In this document: positions 24,331-36,090 of the stretch, piece after piece | Numbering within the stretch: the first letter of the stretch is position 1 | Layout of the letters: each line of letters opens with the position of its first letter | Translations under genes and position numbers: made by a program | The notes under the pieces: model-generated | What the model was told of the DNA's origin: nothing | What the model saw: the letters and a program-made list of their open reading frames with translations, nothing else | The model's database searches: none | Assembly (NCBI GenBank): GCA_022113835.1 | Contig: JAILWY010000014.1 | Location: 12,893,501 to 12,957,500, forward strand | Direction of reading: 5' to 3' | Source of the DNA: Atopsyche davidsoni | Lineage: Eukaryota > Arthropoda > Insecta > Trichoptera > Hydrobiosidae | Length of the DNA stretch: 64,000 nucleotides

Positions 24331-24419
24331 GAATCTTTTTTTCATATCTCATTTTTGGCTATTGATTTTTGAACCCGTATTCTTTTTTTTCTGTATTTCA
24401 TCATTCAAATACTTTTATA

Positions 24420-24635
24420 ATTATAATTATGAAAAGTAACTTTGTGTTTTTGTCTTCACTTTTGAGTTTATTGAAATCGTGCATCTGATGATGACCCGGT
24501 CATTGGGTCGAAACTTGTTATGCAAATAATTTCAATAAACTCAAATGTGAAGACAAAAATACAAAGTTACTTTTTATAATTATAATAATGGATCTTCACC
24601 ATTCAAATGCCTTGTCCCTCAAAAAAAAAAAAAAA
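24420..24635 (+). repeat. Hairpin retroposon with hammerhead-like loop and poly(A) tail (copy 2)
   Basis: The left arm (24420-24477) and right arm (24529-24586) are near-perfect inverted repeats of about 58 bp. They match the arms of copies 1 and 3 (AAAGTAACTTTG, GTCTTCAC, GAGTTTATT). The loop holds a hammerhead-like core. After the right arm comes the family tail GGATCTTCACC and then TTCAAATGCCTTGTCCCTC, followed directly by 15 A residues at 24621-24635. A 3' poly(A) run right after the conserved tail is what retroposition from an RNA would leave. A tail and duplicated core without any coding frame suggest a non-autonomous element moved by another element's enzymes. Confidence 0.7.
24481..24523 (+). 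ncRNA. Hammerhead-ribozyme-like motif (copy 2)
   Basis: Reads GCAT-CTGATGA-T-GACCC-GGTCATT-GGGTC-GAAAC-TT-GT-T-ATGC. Stem I (GCAT/ATGC) is continued by the long arms. Stem II is GACCC/GGGTC. Stem III is the two pairs A-U and C-G around a TT loop. The cleavage triplet is GUU, an allowed GUH. Stem II gains a base pair relative to copy 1, where position five of the stem is unpaired. The single extra T between CTGATGA and stem II is present here as well, so it is a family feature. Confidence 0.5.
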
Positions 24636-27600
24636 TACGTTTAGATTGAAAAATACAGTATTGTTATTAATATGTTATAATTAACGGCAATTAGTTGATT
24701 ATTTCATTTTATTTTTATCTTTGCAATTTCTCTTTTTTTCTTATCAAGTCGTTGTTTTTCAACTAGGTTTTCTTCTTAATTCATATTAATAAAGAATTCT
24801 TTAAATTATTTAAACCCTTAATCTTTATACATAGCAAATTGGTATTTTTGTTCATGGTAATATTTGGAGCAATGTGACTGATTTTTTTAATGTTTTTTTA
24901 GTTAGGCCTATAAATAATTTATAGTAGGTATTATTTTTTATGTTCGTTTTAATAAAATAATATTTTGAGCTTTTACTGACAAATGTTTTAATGAGTGAGA
25001 AATGTCTCACAAGAGTTAGTTAAACATAAAAATATATATATTATTTTTGCTCGTGTTTTTCTTTGTGCCTAAAAATGCAGACCACCAATGAAATACTAGT
25101 TAAAAGTTTCATAAAAAGTTCTTTTTCGAATACCGATTAGAAAGTTTAACAAAAAATACATTATTTAGGAATGATTTTTAGAACTTTTTTATTATAAAAA
25201 AAACATAAGCGTAAAACGAACTATTTGAACACTCTATGATAAGGTTTGCAATATTCTTACTGAGATAAAGCGATGGTGGTTAGCTCCTTAGTAAATCTCA
25301 ATCACGTGTGTAGCCACTCTTCGTGGATGCATCAAACAGATATATTGAAATATGTAACTAAAGATATAAATAGCTTTATTAAGTTTTTGAAAAAATAATG
25401 TTTTTATTTTTACATATAAATTTGATCGACTATATTTTACCCAATAAAAAATCTCACCTCTTTAGGCTTGCGAGCTTTCTAAAAATTCTAGAGAAGTAAT
25501 TCATCATCTATTGATTGTTTATGACAATTGAATTTATTTATTCTAAATACAACTTTCTTATACGAGATATTTTGTAAAAATATTGATTTTAATAATGAAA
25601 TATCTTAAAGAAGTATATTTTCTTAGTAATTTGCATGTACTCTCCTGTTTTATAATAATATAATAAAAATGTCATTTCTGCTGTTTTCTGGTCGTATTTC
25701 CTTTCCAGGATTTTCGTAAACATTGCGGTTAAAATTTTCAATGTTGATGAAACTAAATTAAATTCTATTTTATTCGATCAATCACTATCGGAACAGAAAA
25801 TGGAATCTCATTACAAACGCTTTATCGGTTTAATACTCTCTTAAACACCATGGAATTTCAGTCAAAATTCTTCAAAATTCAATTTTAGGTTTATTTGTTA
25901 GATATTTTATTCACAGTTTTTAAGGCGTTCCCGATCATTATCGATATACAATTAAATTTAGCTTTTAATAAAATATACATAACTTGAAATTAATTTCAAG
26001 TGTTGACTATTTTATTGTTTTAATATTTTTAGTTTATTATTTAATTGATTTTGGTGTAACCAAATTATTCTAAAGACTTTAAGGTGAATCATTGGAATAG
26101 TTGAATCTCATTTTCTCAGAGTGGCATGATCGATCTTTATGATTTTCCATGAAGCAAATTGGAATAACCCAGCTCATATTGTCCCACCCAAATTCAAGTA
26201 GAAACCAAAACCTTTTTTCTTTATTAACCTTTAATATTCATCTAAATAATATCGTTATTTAACATGACTTTATTTTATTATTAACAATCAGACAATTTTA
26301 GCATAAAACCATTAACACCATTAAAACACATTTTTGATCCGATTAAGAACTTACCAACAATGAAAATATCGCTTATAGACCGGTGCCCTGAGACGAATAG
26401 AATTCAGGAGCTGGCAAACCTTTATGAAAAATTATGAAAACTAATACTGATGGTTTAAATATAAATGATAACTGAAGCTTGAACGACTGTGAAATCGACG
26501 TTTTAAAGTGTTTAACTTTATTAGGCTTAAGAGGTTTCTGACAGTCGAAAAAGCTTTTATATATTTTATAAATAAATACATTATGATTCAAAGTATCTTT
26601 TCGTTTATTTGAATGTTAAATTAAAGGGAAGGTTTCGAATCTAATTTAAGAATACTGTGTCAAATATATTGTTGTATTTGCTTTGTTCTATACTTTAATC
26701 TAAAAAATAACTTGTGATTGCTTGATTTACATCTTGCAGTGTTTACGATATTAAAGTGTAGGCTTTCATTTATTAATAATAAATTAAGTAGACCCGCTAC
26801 TTACAGCCGTAAGTTTCCATAAAAGTTAATAGTGTGTTAGCAAAACGAACACAAGAAATTAACAGATATACAATTTATTTTATGTTTTTAAATAATTTTT
26901 TTAATGAAAAAATATATCTTAATATTTGATATAAGTTAACTCCACAATCGATGAAGCAAATTCAAACATAGTAGTAAAAATAAATTAATCCATAATAATA
27001 AGTAAACATTGTAATTAAATTTTGACAATGCAGTTTACATGAGTTCAAATCGATCGAAATCACTACAATTATAGCAGGTTTAAGAAAATCAACTAAATAA
27101 ATAGTTAACGTTCTGATCTACATCTGGTTTCTTTTTTCAGCTGCATAAGAACAGCTGCATTTAAGAAATCCATTTCTTCCACGCTTCACCCCTATCGACC
27201 GACTCTCCCGTTTCGTCCTTGTGGCCTTGTTTAAGCCCCTCATTTTTTCAGTCCAGCATTAATCTTCCAGCCTCCCTTTAAAAAAGAATCTCTAAGATTT
27301 CTAATTATTCTTACTCTTAATATTATGCACCGCTTGCAGTACACGCCTTAACTGTGTTAATTGCGAAAAAATAATAAATGAGTGAAGAATAATGCGATTG
27401 GGTTTTTAGGACGTTGAGCCATGTCTTTTTAACTATTGACGTTTTAGTCTAACATTTAATCCATCTTTAGAGAAAGGCATAAATAGTTAAAAGATTGTAT
27501 CATAGCAGCGTCCACTTTGAATAAACAGACTTCTCTTAATACGCAAAGAGCATGTTGTCATGCTGTTGTCAAATTAAAGCATTCGTATTTTTTTATATCA

Positions 27601-28079
27601 CCTAGGATGTGTATATAAATATATTAATAATCTTATAAATTGTGGGCTTCTTGGTGCAAAACCAAGAGGAGCAGTAATTATTTTTTTGTAGTATTGAATT
27701 TTTTTTTCACTTATTAAAATCATGGTGCTAAATAATACTAATTAAATGGAAGAATGGATACATATAGTTTAATAACAATTTTTTATGTTGATAGCACGAC
27801 CTTAACTGAATAAAAGTTTGCAGAAAAATGGCACATATTTCATTGATTTCAGTGATTTTTCAGTAGATGTTAAATCTAAACAGTTTTTCAGAAATTAGAT
27901 ATGGTTAAAATATACAAAATGATTTAGATATAATTATTAAATATAATTTAATACTGCTTTATTAAATTGCAGATGTGAAATAACACGAAGGTCTTATTTA
28001 GATAAAATCAAGAAAAGATACACCTACGCGCGAGTAATTCAAGGAACCTTTCATTATTATAAACACGAACAATGATGTC
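24636..28079. other. Long AT-rich non-coding stretch
   Basis: No supported gene in 3.4 kb. The 72-codon minus frame 26373-26591 shows no domain. At 27138-27160 the 9-mer CAGCTGCAT (an E-box core) occurs twice, 14 bases apart. A less AT-rich patch at 27130-27290 has C/T-rich sequence but no frame. Confidence 0.55.
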
Positions 28080-28310
28080 AGTTCAAAAATCCACTGCCTC
28101 CCCTGGCCGGGCCTTCTGCTCGCGGAATCAATAATTCAAACTGTAACAAAAGACTGCAGCGTGAGATAGAACGAGTATTTAATTCGATATTCAAAATTTT
28201 AGTCCCGTCTCCCGCCAAATTCTTACTTCCGGGAGTGGCGCCTCCCCCCGCCCCCGCCCCTCCCCCTCCCCCTCCCCCCGGGGGGCACGGGCCCTGAGTG
28301 GGTACAACAT
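28080..28310. promoter_or_regulatory. GC-rich island with C-run array
   Basis: 28242-28286 is a run of CCCCC tracts separated by T or G, giving strong G-quadruplex potential on the minus strand and i-motif potential on the plus strand. The preceding 150 bases are of balanced composition with CGCGG and an ACTTCCGGG ETS-like site at about 28227-28235. No frame. Confidence 0.35.
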
Positions 28311-28799
28311 CGACGTATTCCGGAGAAAAATGATCGTTTTAAATATCTGGGTCGAGGCATTGTTTATTATTATATATTATTGTTTTGTGATAATCTTGAA
28401 TATTTTTTAATGTTAAATTTCGGGAAATCGAGAAGTTCGTGGCAGTTGACACGATTGTTTAGACTTTGGGCATCTAAAATCGTATTTATAAAATAATAGC
28501 AATAATATTGTACTGTATTTTTAGAGATTTATTCATGACATTGAATTTATATAAGTATCTTTTTCCAGTATTTATTATTAAAATTACACTTTAACTAAAC
28601 AATTATTATTTATTTTAATCTGAATTCAAATTAATTTGTATACTTAAAAATTAGAGCGAAATGTAGATCGATATATCTAAATGAATTTAGAACAATAGAT
28701 TTTTTAATTGTAAATATATTTCACTGAAATATTCAAAATGACGTCTCAGTGAATTCATTTTAAATTTGAAACAATTTATTATTAAAATCATAGTGTAAT
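28311..28799. other. AT-rich non-coding stretch
   Basis: Separates two GC-rich islands. Nothing recognisable in it. Confidence 0.6.
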
Positions 28800-29560
28800 A
28801 GCGTGCGCATAGTTTTCAGCGAGGCCTCGCGTTTCCGGGCTCGAATCAGATCCGCGGCTCGAGTGCGGAGCTCGCAGCCTCCCGCGGCCCCGCGCGCCCA
28901 TTTTTCTAATGAATCGCAAATGAGTATGCGCGCGCCCCACCCCGAGCGGCATGCGGAAAAATACACGGCATTATTGAACGCACATCAATACAAAATAATA
29001 ATATTCGGTCGCACCAACACGCGCACGCACACAGCCGCGGCGCCCCCCCCGCCCCGCCCCCCGCCTCCCCCCCGGCCCCCTTCATTACGCACCAATACAC
29101 GGACACGCCAGCTTTTGAAATAAAATCTTACTCACACAATTTTAAACAGCATCACGAGCGCTCGCTTATCGATCGGCACTTTTTAACACTAGCGCAATTT
29201 GCCTCTTCATCTCCCCGTGCGCCCCGCGCCGAGCCTCCCTCTTTTCAACCCCCCAGCTCGCGCCCCCTCCCCCCCCTCCGCCCCCCTCCGGCCCCCCACC
29301 CGCTTCTGTCCCGGTATTATTTATATCATTATGTTTCGGTCGGTTTTTCCGCGAGCCAGTTTTGTATTAGTAGAGTCGAGATGCGTCCCCCCCCCCCCTC
29401 GCCCCGTCCTCCCCGTGCCGCCTCCGCTCTCCGCTTTTTCCCGACGCCTTCCGGAAAGTCGCGAGCGGCTGTTCGGTTTTTGTGACGTTTTTACGCAATC
29501 TGCATACTGTTTCAAGGCAGGGGATTTTTTTTTTAATTTCGGATAGCAAACCGACTCCCT
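28800..29560. promoter_or_regulatory. Largest GC-rich CpG island of the window
   Basis: A 760-bp CpG-dense block with several C-runs (29041-29080, 29260-29300, 29388-29400), a CACGCGCACGCACAC repeat at about 29017-29032 and GCACTTTTTAACACTAGCG at about 29176-29194. Open frames exist on both strands (for example 28803-29123 plus, 29199-29546 plus, 28906-29106 minus). All are Pro/Arg/Ser/Ala-rich translations of C-runs. Its length, CpG density and isolation make it the best candidate in the desert for a promoter or an unannotated first exon/5'UTR. I could not identify a TSS motif. Confidence 0.4.
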
Positions 29561-30009
29561 GTTCGTTCTGAATGTGTTGATTATTCACGTTGATCCCTGC
29601 CATATTTCATATGACAAATCTTAATTTTTTTTGGGAAACGATAATCCGCCAAAATGTGTTGAAAATTTTAATAAGTAAGTGAAAATGTGAAACTTAACTA
29701 CGCAAATAATTCCTTAATTTAAATATAATAACGATAATTTCCTTTCATTTATCAAATAATTCGTTTCGAACATTTAATAAAAAAATACAACATGAACATT
29801 TGTTCAAATAAATACAACTGTATTATTGTATTCTTAATGCATTATTAAAATTATTTAATTAAAAAATACGCTTAATGAGTTTCGTTGTAAGTTTTATCAA
29901 ATCATTAAATATATTTGAAACTTTTCTCAAAAGTACCCCTCGTCGTACAAAATCTCCTCCGTCACGAATAAATAATAATTTATATGAGAGCCTTACAAGC
30001 GATTTAATC
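29561..30009. other. AT-rich non-coding stretch
   Basis: No gene. A 70-codon minus frame (29859-30071) has no domain and runs into the next island. Confidence 0.55.
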
Positions 30010-30300
30010 GATTCAAAGCGAGAGGTTTGAGTTTGAATTTCGTTTTTAGAAAGCAACAGAGATACAGTCAATGTCCTCTTCTCGGATTCGGTGGGCGGAG
30101 GGAAAAGAAAATCTTAGAGCGGGACGGAGGCCGCGCGGGACAGAGACGGCCGTCTGACGATACAACTATGGTGCTACAGAGTATTTTCGTGCAATTAGGG
30201 CGTAAAAATAGTAATTTTCTAAATATAAATATCGTATCTCCATGTTTGCTACGTTTTGTGAACATTTTCAAGCTCTCCGCTCGAGTCTGCGTTCAAATTT
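30010..30300. promoter_or_regulatory. GC-richer island
   Basis: A purine-rich CpG-containing patch (GGGACGGAGGCCGCGCGGGA around 30121-30140) with open frames on both strands that do not resemble known proteins. Probably non-coding. Confidence 0.3.
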
Positions 30301-30460
30301 GACGTGACTAAAATGATTGATGAGTATTGGTTGATTCTTGTTTTTTGTTTCTAAGTAATTCAAAAAAAATATTTATGTTATCCTTAATTAAACTCGGCTT
30401 TCATAAATATGCAATAAAATGAAAGTTTAAAACGTTTTGGTTAAATTTATGATAATAAAA

Positions 30461-30569
30461 ACATTTGTGATTTTTCCACATGTTTAATTTTTTTCTTCGT
30501 TTGATAATGCCAATGTGGTTTGCGAAACCAGTCACCAGTAAAATTAAACATGTGAAAAATCACAAAAGT
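30461..30569 (+). repeat. Diverged hairpin element with hammerhead-like loop (copy 4)
   Basis: Arms 30461-30491 and 30540-30569 are inverted repeats of about 30 bp with a single-base bulge (ACATTTGTGATTTTT pairs with the reverse complement near 30555-30569). The 48-base loop reads TTGATAA-TGCC-AATGT-GGTTTG-CGAAAC-CA-GTC. GAAAC, the short stem III (A-U, C-G around CA) and the GUC site fit the pattern. The first core box differs at two positions, which are those that pair in the active structure (C3-G8 becomes U-A). Arm sequence is unrelated to copies 1-3, so this is a separate family or an old copy. Stem II is poor. Confidence 0.4.
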
Positions 30570-33500
30570 ATTTTTTAAAAAAATATATTTATGTTTTTTT
30601 TTCAATATTTAGTAGTAAATTGTGCTTATGTAAAAACAATTACTTATATAATATCTTAATGAAGAATAAAATACCAAAGCTTTAAATTATTATTCAAGAA
30701 TTAAATGAGTGACTTCTTAGAAAGCTAAAAATATCAAAAGATAATTATAGAATGGTTGTTATATTAAACTTTTTAATAAATTAAAAATGGCTACCTTGTT
30801 TCATACCAAAATAGCCTGGCTAGTATCCGGTTGTATCTCATCCATTTTCATTGTTAGTTTTTATTTTTCACTTGTTATATAAATAGCAGTCTCTTAGTAT
30901 AAAAGTATAAACCAAACACCTAGTTATAATTATATGATGAACCTTTTCCAATAAAAAACTGCCAATGAAATAAAGTTATTGTTATCACAAGATCGAAATT
31001 TCACGATTTAGAATTTTGGCTACTTAATAAATGGAGCATTATCAGATCACACGTAGTGTTTTATGTACACGATTTATTAAACAAGTATCTCATGTAATGC
31101 TGATAAATTATAATAAGTACATTGTTATCTTTTCAAATATTTAAAAATATATTTTTACTGTTAGTTATAAATGTCTCGAGCTATAAATATTTTTTGAATT
31201 CAGCCGTTTTCAATATAAAACAAACCGTAAACAATGATTTAGTTTATATTAAAAACATGGATAGCTTCAGTAGCTTTCAATTTTAAGTTAACAATAATAA
31301 TTATTATAAAATATTAAGTAAATCCGCATTTTCATTTGAGTATGCTTATTGTGTATTCATTTGATTGTTTTCGTCCCCGTATTTATATATTTTTCTAGAT
31401 ATTATTTCTGTTGTTTACTTTAAGGTTGTATTTTTAAATGAATCGTAAAAAAGGTTTGGTTTCATCGTATTTACTTGAAGTAAATGTTTTTTTTTTAAAT
31501 AAACAAAAAACGTAACAAGCACAAAGCTTTTTTTATAAAATTTATAGTAAATTATTTTATTAAAATAGCTCAAAGCGCATGACACAAACATTGAGCCTAA
31601 GGGCTATGAAGAAATAACATCTGTGTATAATATACACTTAAAAACAAACAAAAAATTGTACCACAAAAAAAGTAAGCAATATGTTTTGGTTGAATTATAT
31701 TGAAATACACACATACACGTGTATATGTGTAAATAATAATTCTAGAACGATTTTTACTACCCTGTTGATATACATATCATCTTAATTTTGTACAAGATGC
31801 GGAATAAATAAAGCCTTAAGAAAGTTTTATAAAAGATGTATTAACTTTTATTCATATTCAAGAAATTTTTATCTATTTTCATGAATTATTTAGAATTTCT
31901 TTTTTACATTGATGCAAGTATATAACATAAACTAATTTGCATTTAAACTGATGAAACCAATTAAATCCGTAAAATACATTGAATTTTAGCAGAAGTTTGC
32001 TAATATTTTGTATTTTTATATTTAAGAGTCATTTGAAACACTTTAATTTTAATATTAAAATTCATCAAAATTACAATGTTAATAAGTACAAAATTAAAAT
32101 ATGTTTACTTTGAAAGACGAGGACTTTTGTTTATCAAGTATAGGGAATCCTCTGAAAATCCGAATTGACTCGAAACTTCTCGGAAATTTACAGGAAAATT
32201 TTATATAATTGGTTTCTAAGTATAATCACAGCAACCCTCTTTATGTCGATGTTAATTTTTGTTTTTTAGTTATTTCAAATTTGCAGCTCCAAGTGCTGAA
32301 GCCATATTTGTCTCCACGATGATGAAGCTAAAGATAAAATTTGTAAAATTCTTGGATGATAGAATAATATTAAACAAGCATAGAAGAATTTTTTTATTAT
32401 TTTGGCAATAGATAAACATTGAAATTTAGTATTTGATTACTGCTATTTCATTATCATGTAAATCAATCAAATGCGATGACCTTTACCTTGTTTACTAGCC
32501 AGATAATGTACAAATATAAGTGGATCCTAAACTTCATCATAATACAATTAAAAATCAAAGTAAAATACCGATATGTAGTTAGTTGTAATATATGTATTAG
32601 AATATATTATTATTATTAGTATTAAGATTTCGGATATTTTCTTCTTCTTTAGGTGTCTCCTTGGAAAAGCTTGACTGCTGAGCAAATCTGTTCATCGTTT
32701 TCTTATGATTATTAGTGTAGTTAGTGCCTGGGTTATTCGGATAGAGTTAATAATTAGCTATTATAATTATGTAGACTATATGAAAATATAATTGACCATA
32801 TAAAAAACACTCTTGAAAACAACAACCAAAAAAAATATTTATTTAACCTGAACCAGTCGCGCCTTTTTTATCTCTTTAAATGCGCTAGTTTATCTAATTT
32901 ACATATTTGCGAGTTTCTACGTGTAAAGAATAGTGTTATGACTTCACGTTCAGTGTATCTGAGATTAAAGTCGTCACTTCTGTATTAAATAAAATAATTA
33001 TTATATTTCCATTAAACCTATATAATACTTTGCTTGTTGCAATTAAATTACTACATTTGTATTTTTATAAATATTAAATATGATGTATCTTATTTAATAA
33101 TGTGGACACATCAAAATTTTGTGAACGAATATGAAAAATATCCCTGTAAGTTTTAACTGCTAAGAAACTAAAAACTAGTTCTAGACGTTGAGGGTTAACT
33201 GAAACGAGCACAGCGGCCTGAAATAGTTTGGTGTTTCCGGGTTATACAGATCAGTGGTTGGCTATTCATAAGGTTGTGCACCCGAGGGAGGTGTAGGTAG
33301 CACATATTATGGGTGAGATTTTCGGGTAAATAGTTTATGGATGATTTCACTAAAGCGTGTGAATTTTGAGGTACGATTTGTATGTTAATATGAATTACTT
33401 TACTGTTAGTATTTTAATTATTAAAATTTTATACAGCAAAGAATATATGAAATATGTTTGACTTTCAGAATTTCTATGTTTGCATTGCTATGTTTTTTTA

Positions 33501-33769
33501 AAATTTATAACAAGTTGAATGTGAAATTGTCATTTTGTGACTATCGCTTTAATACCAGAAATTATCTGATGCGTTGAATTTCATAAAAATTACTTTTTAA
33601 AGCTACAACAGAGAAAGAATCTTCCCAAAATTACATATAATTAAAAATAGCGGAAAACAATACGGAGAAGGAAAATCTTCATCAAATATTTATATATATT
33701 TTTGATTGTATTATATTTGTTATAAACTATTGTAGCACATTGTCGATTATACATATGTCTAGATGATGC
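30570..33769. other. Long AT-rich non-coding stretch
   Basis: No gene in 3.2 kb. A mixed patch at 33180-33310 and another at 32650-32760 may be old repeat pieces. Neither has a frame or a partner in the window. Confidence 0.55.
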
Positions 33770-34290
33770 AATGGAAAACTGCATAGCTTTGAGAGAGAGC
33801 TTATCTCGGAGAAGGCCTGATTTCACCATGCCGAATATAATCATAGTCCACCAGCAGCTCCCTTCAGGTGACACAGTTATAATAATAATAATAATTGAAG
33901 CCAAGCTACAAAAATTTCTGCCTCCCTATTACAGGACATTTCATGAGCTTTGAAGCCTTAACGGCGCAAATACATTAATACAAATACAACGCGCGGATCA
34001 TAAAGTCCTTTCACTTCCGTTGTATGAATTACTGAGCGCAGATACACACGAGTGGGGGGGGCGGGGGTTCGGCACATATGGCCGGCCGTCGGCTCGTTAG
34101 GGCGGAATTTTTGCAGGACTGTCCCGCGCCCCCGCCCTGCCCCGCCCGGGGGAGGGGCCCTCCACTAGCCCCCCCCTGCCCCGGGGTAATGCCCGCATTT
34201 TAAGTGCGTAATGCGTAATCAGCGGGAGCGACTGAGCCGCCCGTGTTTGCGGCCTCGCAGCACTTCCAAATCGCGATCTACTAAAAAAAA
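33770..34290. promoter_or_regulatory. Composite GC-rich island
   Basis: The first 180 bases (33770-33960) are of balanced composition with an E-box CAGGTGAC at about 33866-33873 and an (ATA)n tract at about 33878-33896. The second part (34050-34190) is very GC-rich with G-runs on one side and C-runs on the other. GTCCCGCGCCCCC near 34121 and CCTCCACTAGC near 34159 recall the islands at 24.1 and 22.1 kb. The minus frame 34097-34378 is a C-run translation. A candidate regulatory element. Confidence 0.35.
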
Positions 34291-34588
34291 TATAAATACG
34301 TTCTTTAAACAATATATTTTTGAGTAAACGGGTCGGCAATAAAATGCTGTATTTTATCAATACGCTGATGAGATTCAAACTCGAAATTAATATTTTTTTT
34401 GTGCTGTTATTTTTATTATAAACAGAGTTTATTGGGGTGAAAGTTGGTTGGTAATTTCAATCGTTTTTTAATTTTTTTTAAAAAATGTACGCTTTCCAAA
34501 AAAAGAGGCCCTTATTTGTGTTATACATTTTAGCATTTCAAATAACAGTTTATGAGTACGCGCAAATTTAAAATTTAAGCAAAATTAT

Positions 34589-34769
34589 AATTATTACTAA
34601 TTTGATTAGGCACATTAGTTCACACATAGAAGATGCTTAAAGAAATTCTCAGAAAAATATCATCGTGATTTGTATGGGATTTGAACCCACATCTCCAGGC
34701 TTACATCCGTCAGTACACCGGCCATGTAAGCCTGGGGATGCCTAATCATATTAGTAATAATATAATAAA
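34589..34769 (-). mobile_element. Fold-back element with tRNA-like B box
   Basis: The element starts TTATTACTAATTTGATTAGG and ends with the inverse CCTAATCATATTAGTAATAA, so it is its own inverted repeat. Inside, TGGGATTTGAACCCAC is the reverse complement of a pol III B-box (GGTTCAAATCCC). CCAGGCTTACAT (34695-34706) pairs perfectly with ATGTAAGCCTGG (34724-34735). It shares arms and B box with 46853-47210. The family may be a MITE that captured a tRNA-derived segment, or a SINE that became palindromic. Confidence 0.7.
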
Positions 34770-34823
34770 ACCCGTAATGGGTAATAAATACGCATCTGAT
34801 TGACGTTCAATCCAAAGAAATAG

Positions 34824-35740
34824 ACATACAAAATCAGAATGACATGTAATTTGAATCAGATAGAAAAATATAATAACAATATAAATCGCAACAGAGAACT
34901 TGAAACCATTCTCTATTAATTATTATTCAAGGATTCTATTTTGTTATCAACAGAAGTCTTTATTTAAGTATTTATAATAAGCCATGAGTATCTTGGTTTA
35001 AAATAATTATTTTTTTCTTAACACTTAAAATTGGTCAACGCTGATGTTTTTATCTTTCGTCACAAACGTTCGAGATCACTTATGATACAAGACGAACAAT
35101 CTACGCGATCCTTCAAAAAATACAAAAACACAAAATTCATAAAAAAAACAACGCAACAATACCGAGAAAATCGCACCCTTAGCGGAATTAGCCATATATA
35201 GACATACAATATCATAATTACAAGTAACTTGAATCAGACAAAAATACAATAACAATATAAATCGCAACAGACAAATTGAAACCATTCTCTATTATTATTC
35301 AATTTTGTTATCAACAGAAATTTTTATTTGAGTATTTATAATAAGCCATGCGAATCTCGGTTTAAAATAAATATTTTTTATACTTTCGTCACAAACGTTC
35401 GAGATCACTTGTGATACAAGACGAACAATCTACGCGAAGTAACTTGAATCAGACAAAAATAAAATAACAATATAAATCGCAACAGACAAATTGAAACCAT
35501 TCTCTATTAATTATTATTCAATTTTGTTATCAACAGAAATCTTTATTTAAGTATTTATAATAAGCCATGCGAATCTCGGTTTAAAATAAATATTTTTTAT
35601 ACTTTCGTCACAAACGTTCGAGATCACTTATGATACAAGACGAACAATCTACGCGATCCTTCAAAAAATACAAAAACACAAAATTCATAAAAAAACAACG
35701 CAACAATACCGAGAAAATCGCACCCTTAGCGGAATTAGCG
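34824..35740. repeat. Three tandem units of about 220-370 bp
   Basis: Unit 1 is about 34824-35194, unit 2 is 35201-35437 and unit 3 is 35438-35740. All share, in order, CTTGAATCAGA, AATATAAATCGCAACAGA, TTGAAACCATTCTCTATTA, TTGTTATCAACAGAA, ATAATAAGCCATG, TCACAAACGTTCGAGATCAC and GACGAACAATCTACGCGA. Unit 2 lacks the last 110 bases (CAACGCAACAATACCGAG to GCGGAATTAGC) that units 1 and 3 have. Units 2 and 3 are more alike than either is to unit 1, suggesting a recent second duplication. Spacing and lengths exclude a CRISPR. Confidence 0.9.
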
Positions 35741-36090
35741 GCACATAAAAAAATCTCGGAATCACAGCGGCCCCTCGCGGGGGCTGGCGGGGGCTGCCGG
35801 ACCACCCCCGCCCACGCCCCCGCCCGCTTGTTTACAGGCGGCCCGCCCAGATCTGCGGAATACATTTTTTGTTTCGTTCCGAACGTACTTTCGGCAGATT
35901 TTCGCGGCGCGTTCATTCCGCCGGTTTTTTTTTTTGTTATTACTGCTCTGTGGGTCAGTCGCCTTTTCCTGCTTGTTTTTATTGCGTTGATTTTTTCGCA
36001 AATGTTTTTTTACATATTTGTAAACATATCTATGTTTTGATTCACATAAAAGGTCTTGAAAATCGCATCCACGGGCGATGTCGATAATGT
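35741..36090. promoter_or_regulatory. GC-rich segment inside the inverted-repeat block
   Basis: CpG-rich DNA (GGGGGCTGGCGGGGGCTGCCGG around 35778-35799) followed by T-rich sequence. Overlapping frames on both strands (35630-36040 plus, 35762-36106 minus, 35869-36087 plus) show no known family. It differs from the tandem units and resembles the other islands, so it may be host DNA captured between element ends. Confidence 0.3.

Noticed and set aside
28803..29546. Series of 60-115-codon frames on both strands
   Set aside because: Open on both strands because of GC-rich, stop-poor DNA. The sequences are Pro/Arg/Ser-rich with no family resemblance.
34824..35740. Direct repeats that might suggest a CRISPR-like array
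   Set aside because: The units are 220-370 bp, contiguous and only three in number. There are no short repeats with unique spacers, and the context is eukaryotic.
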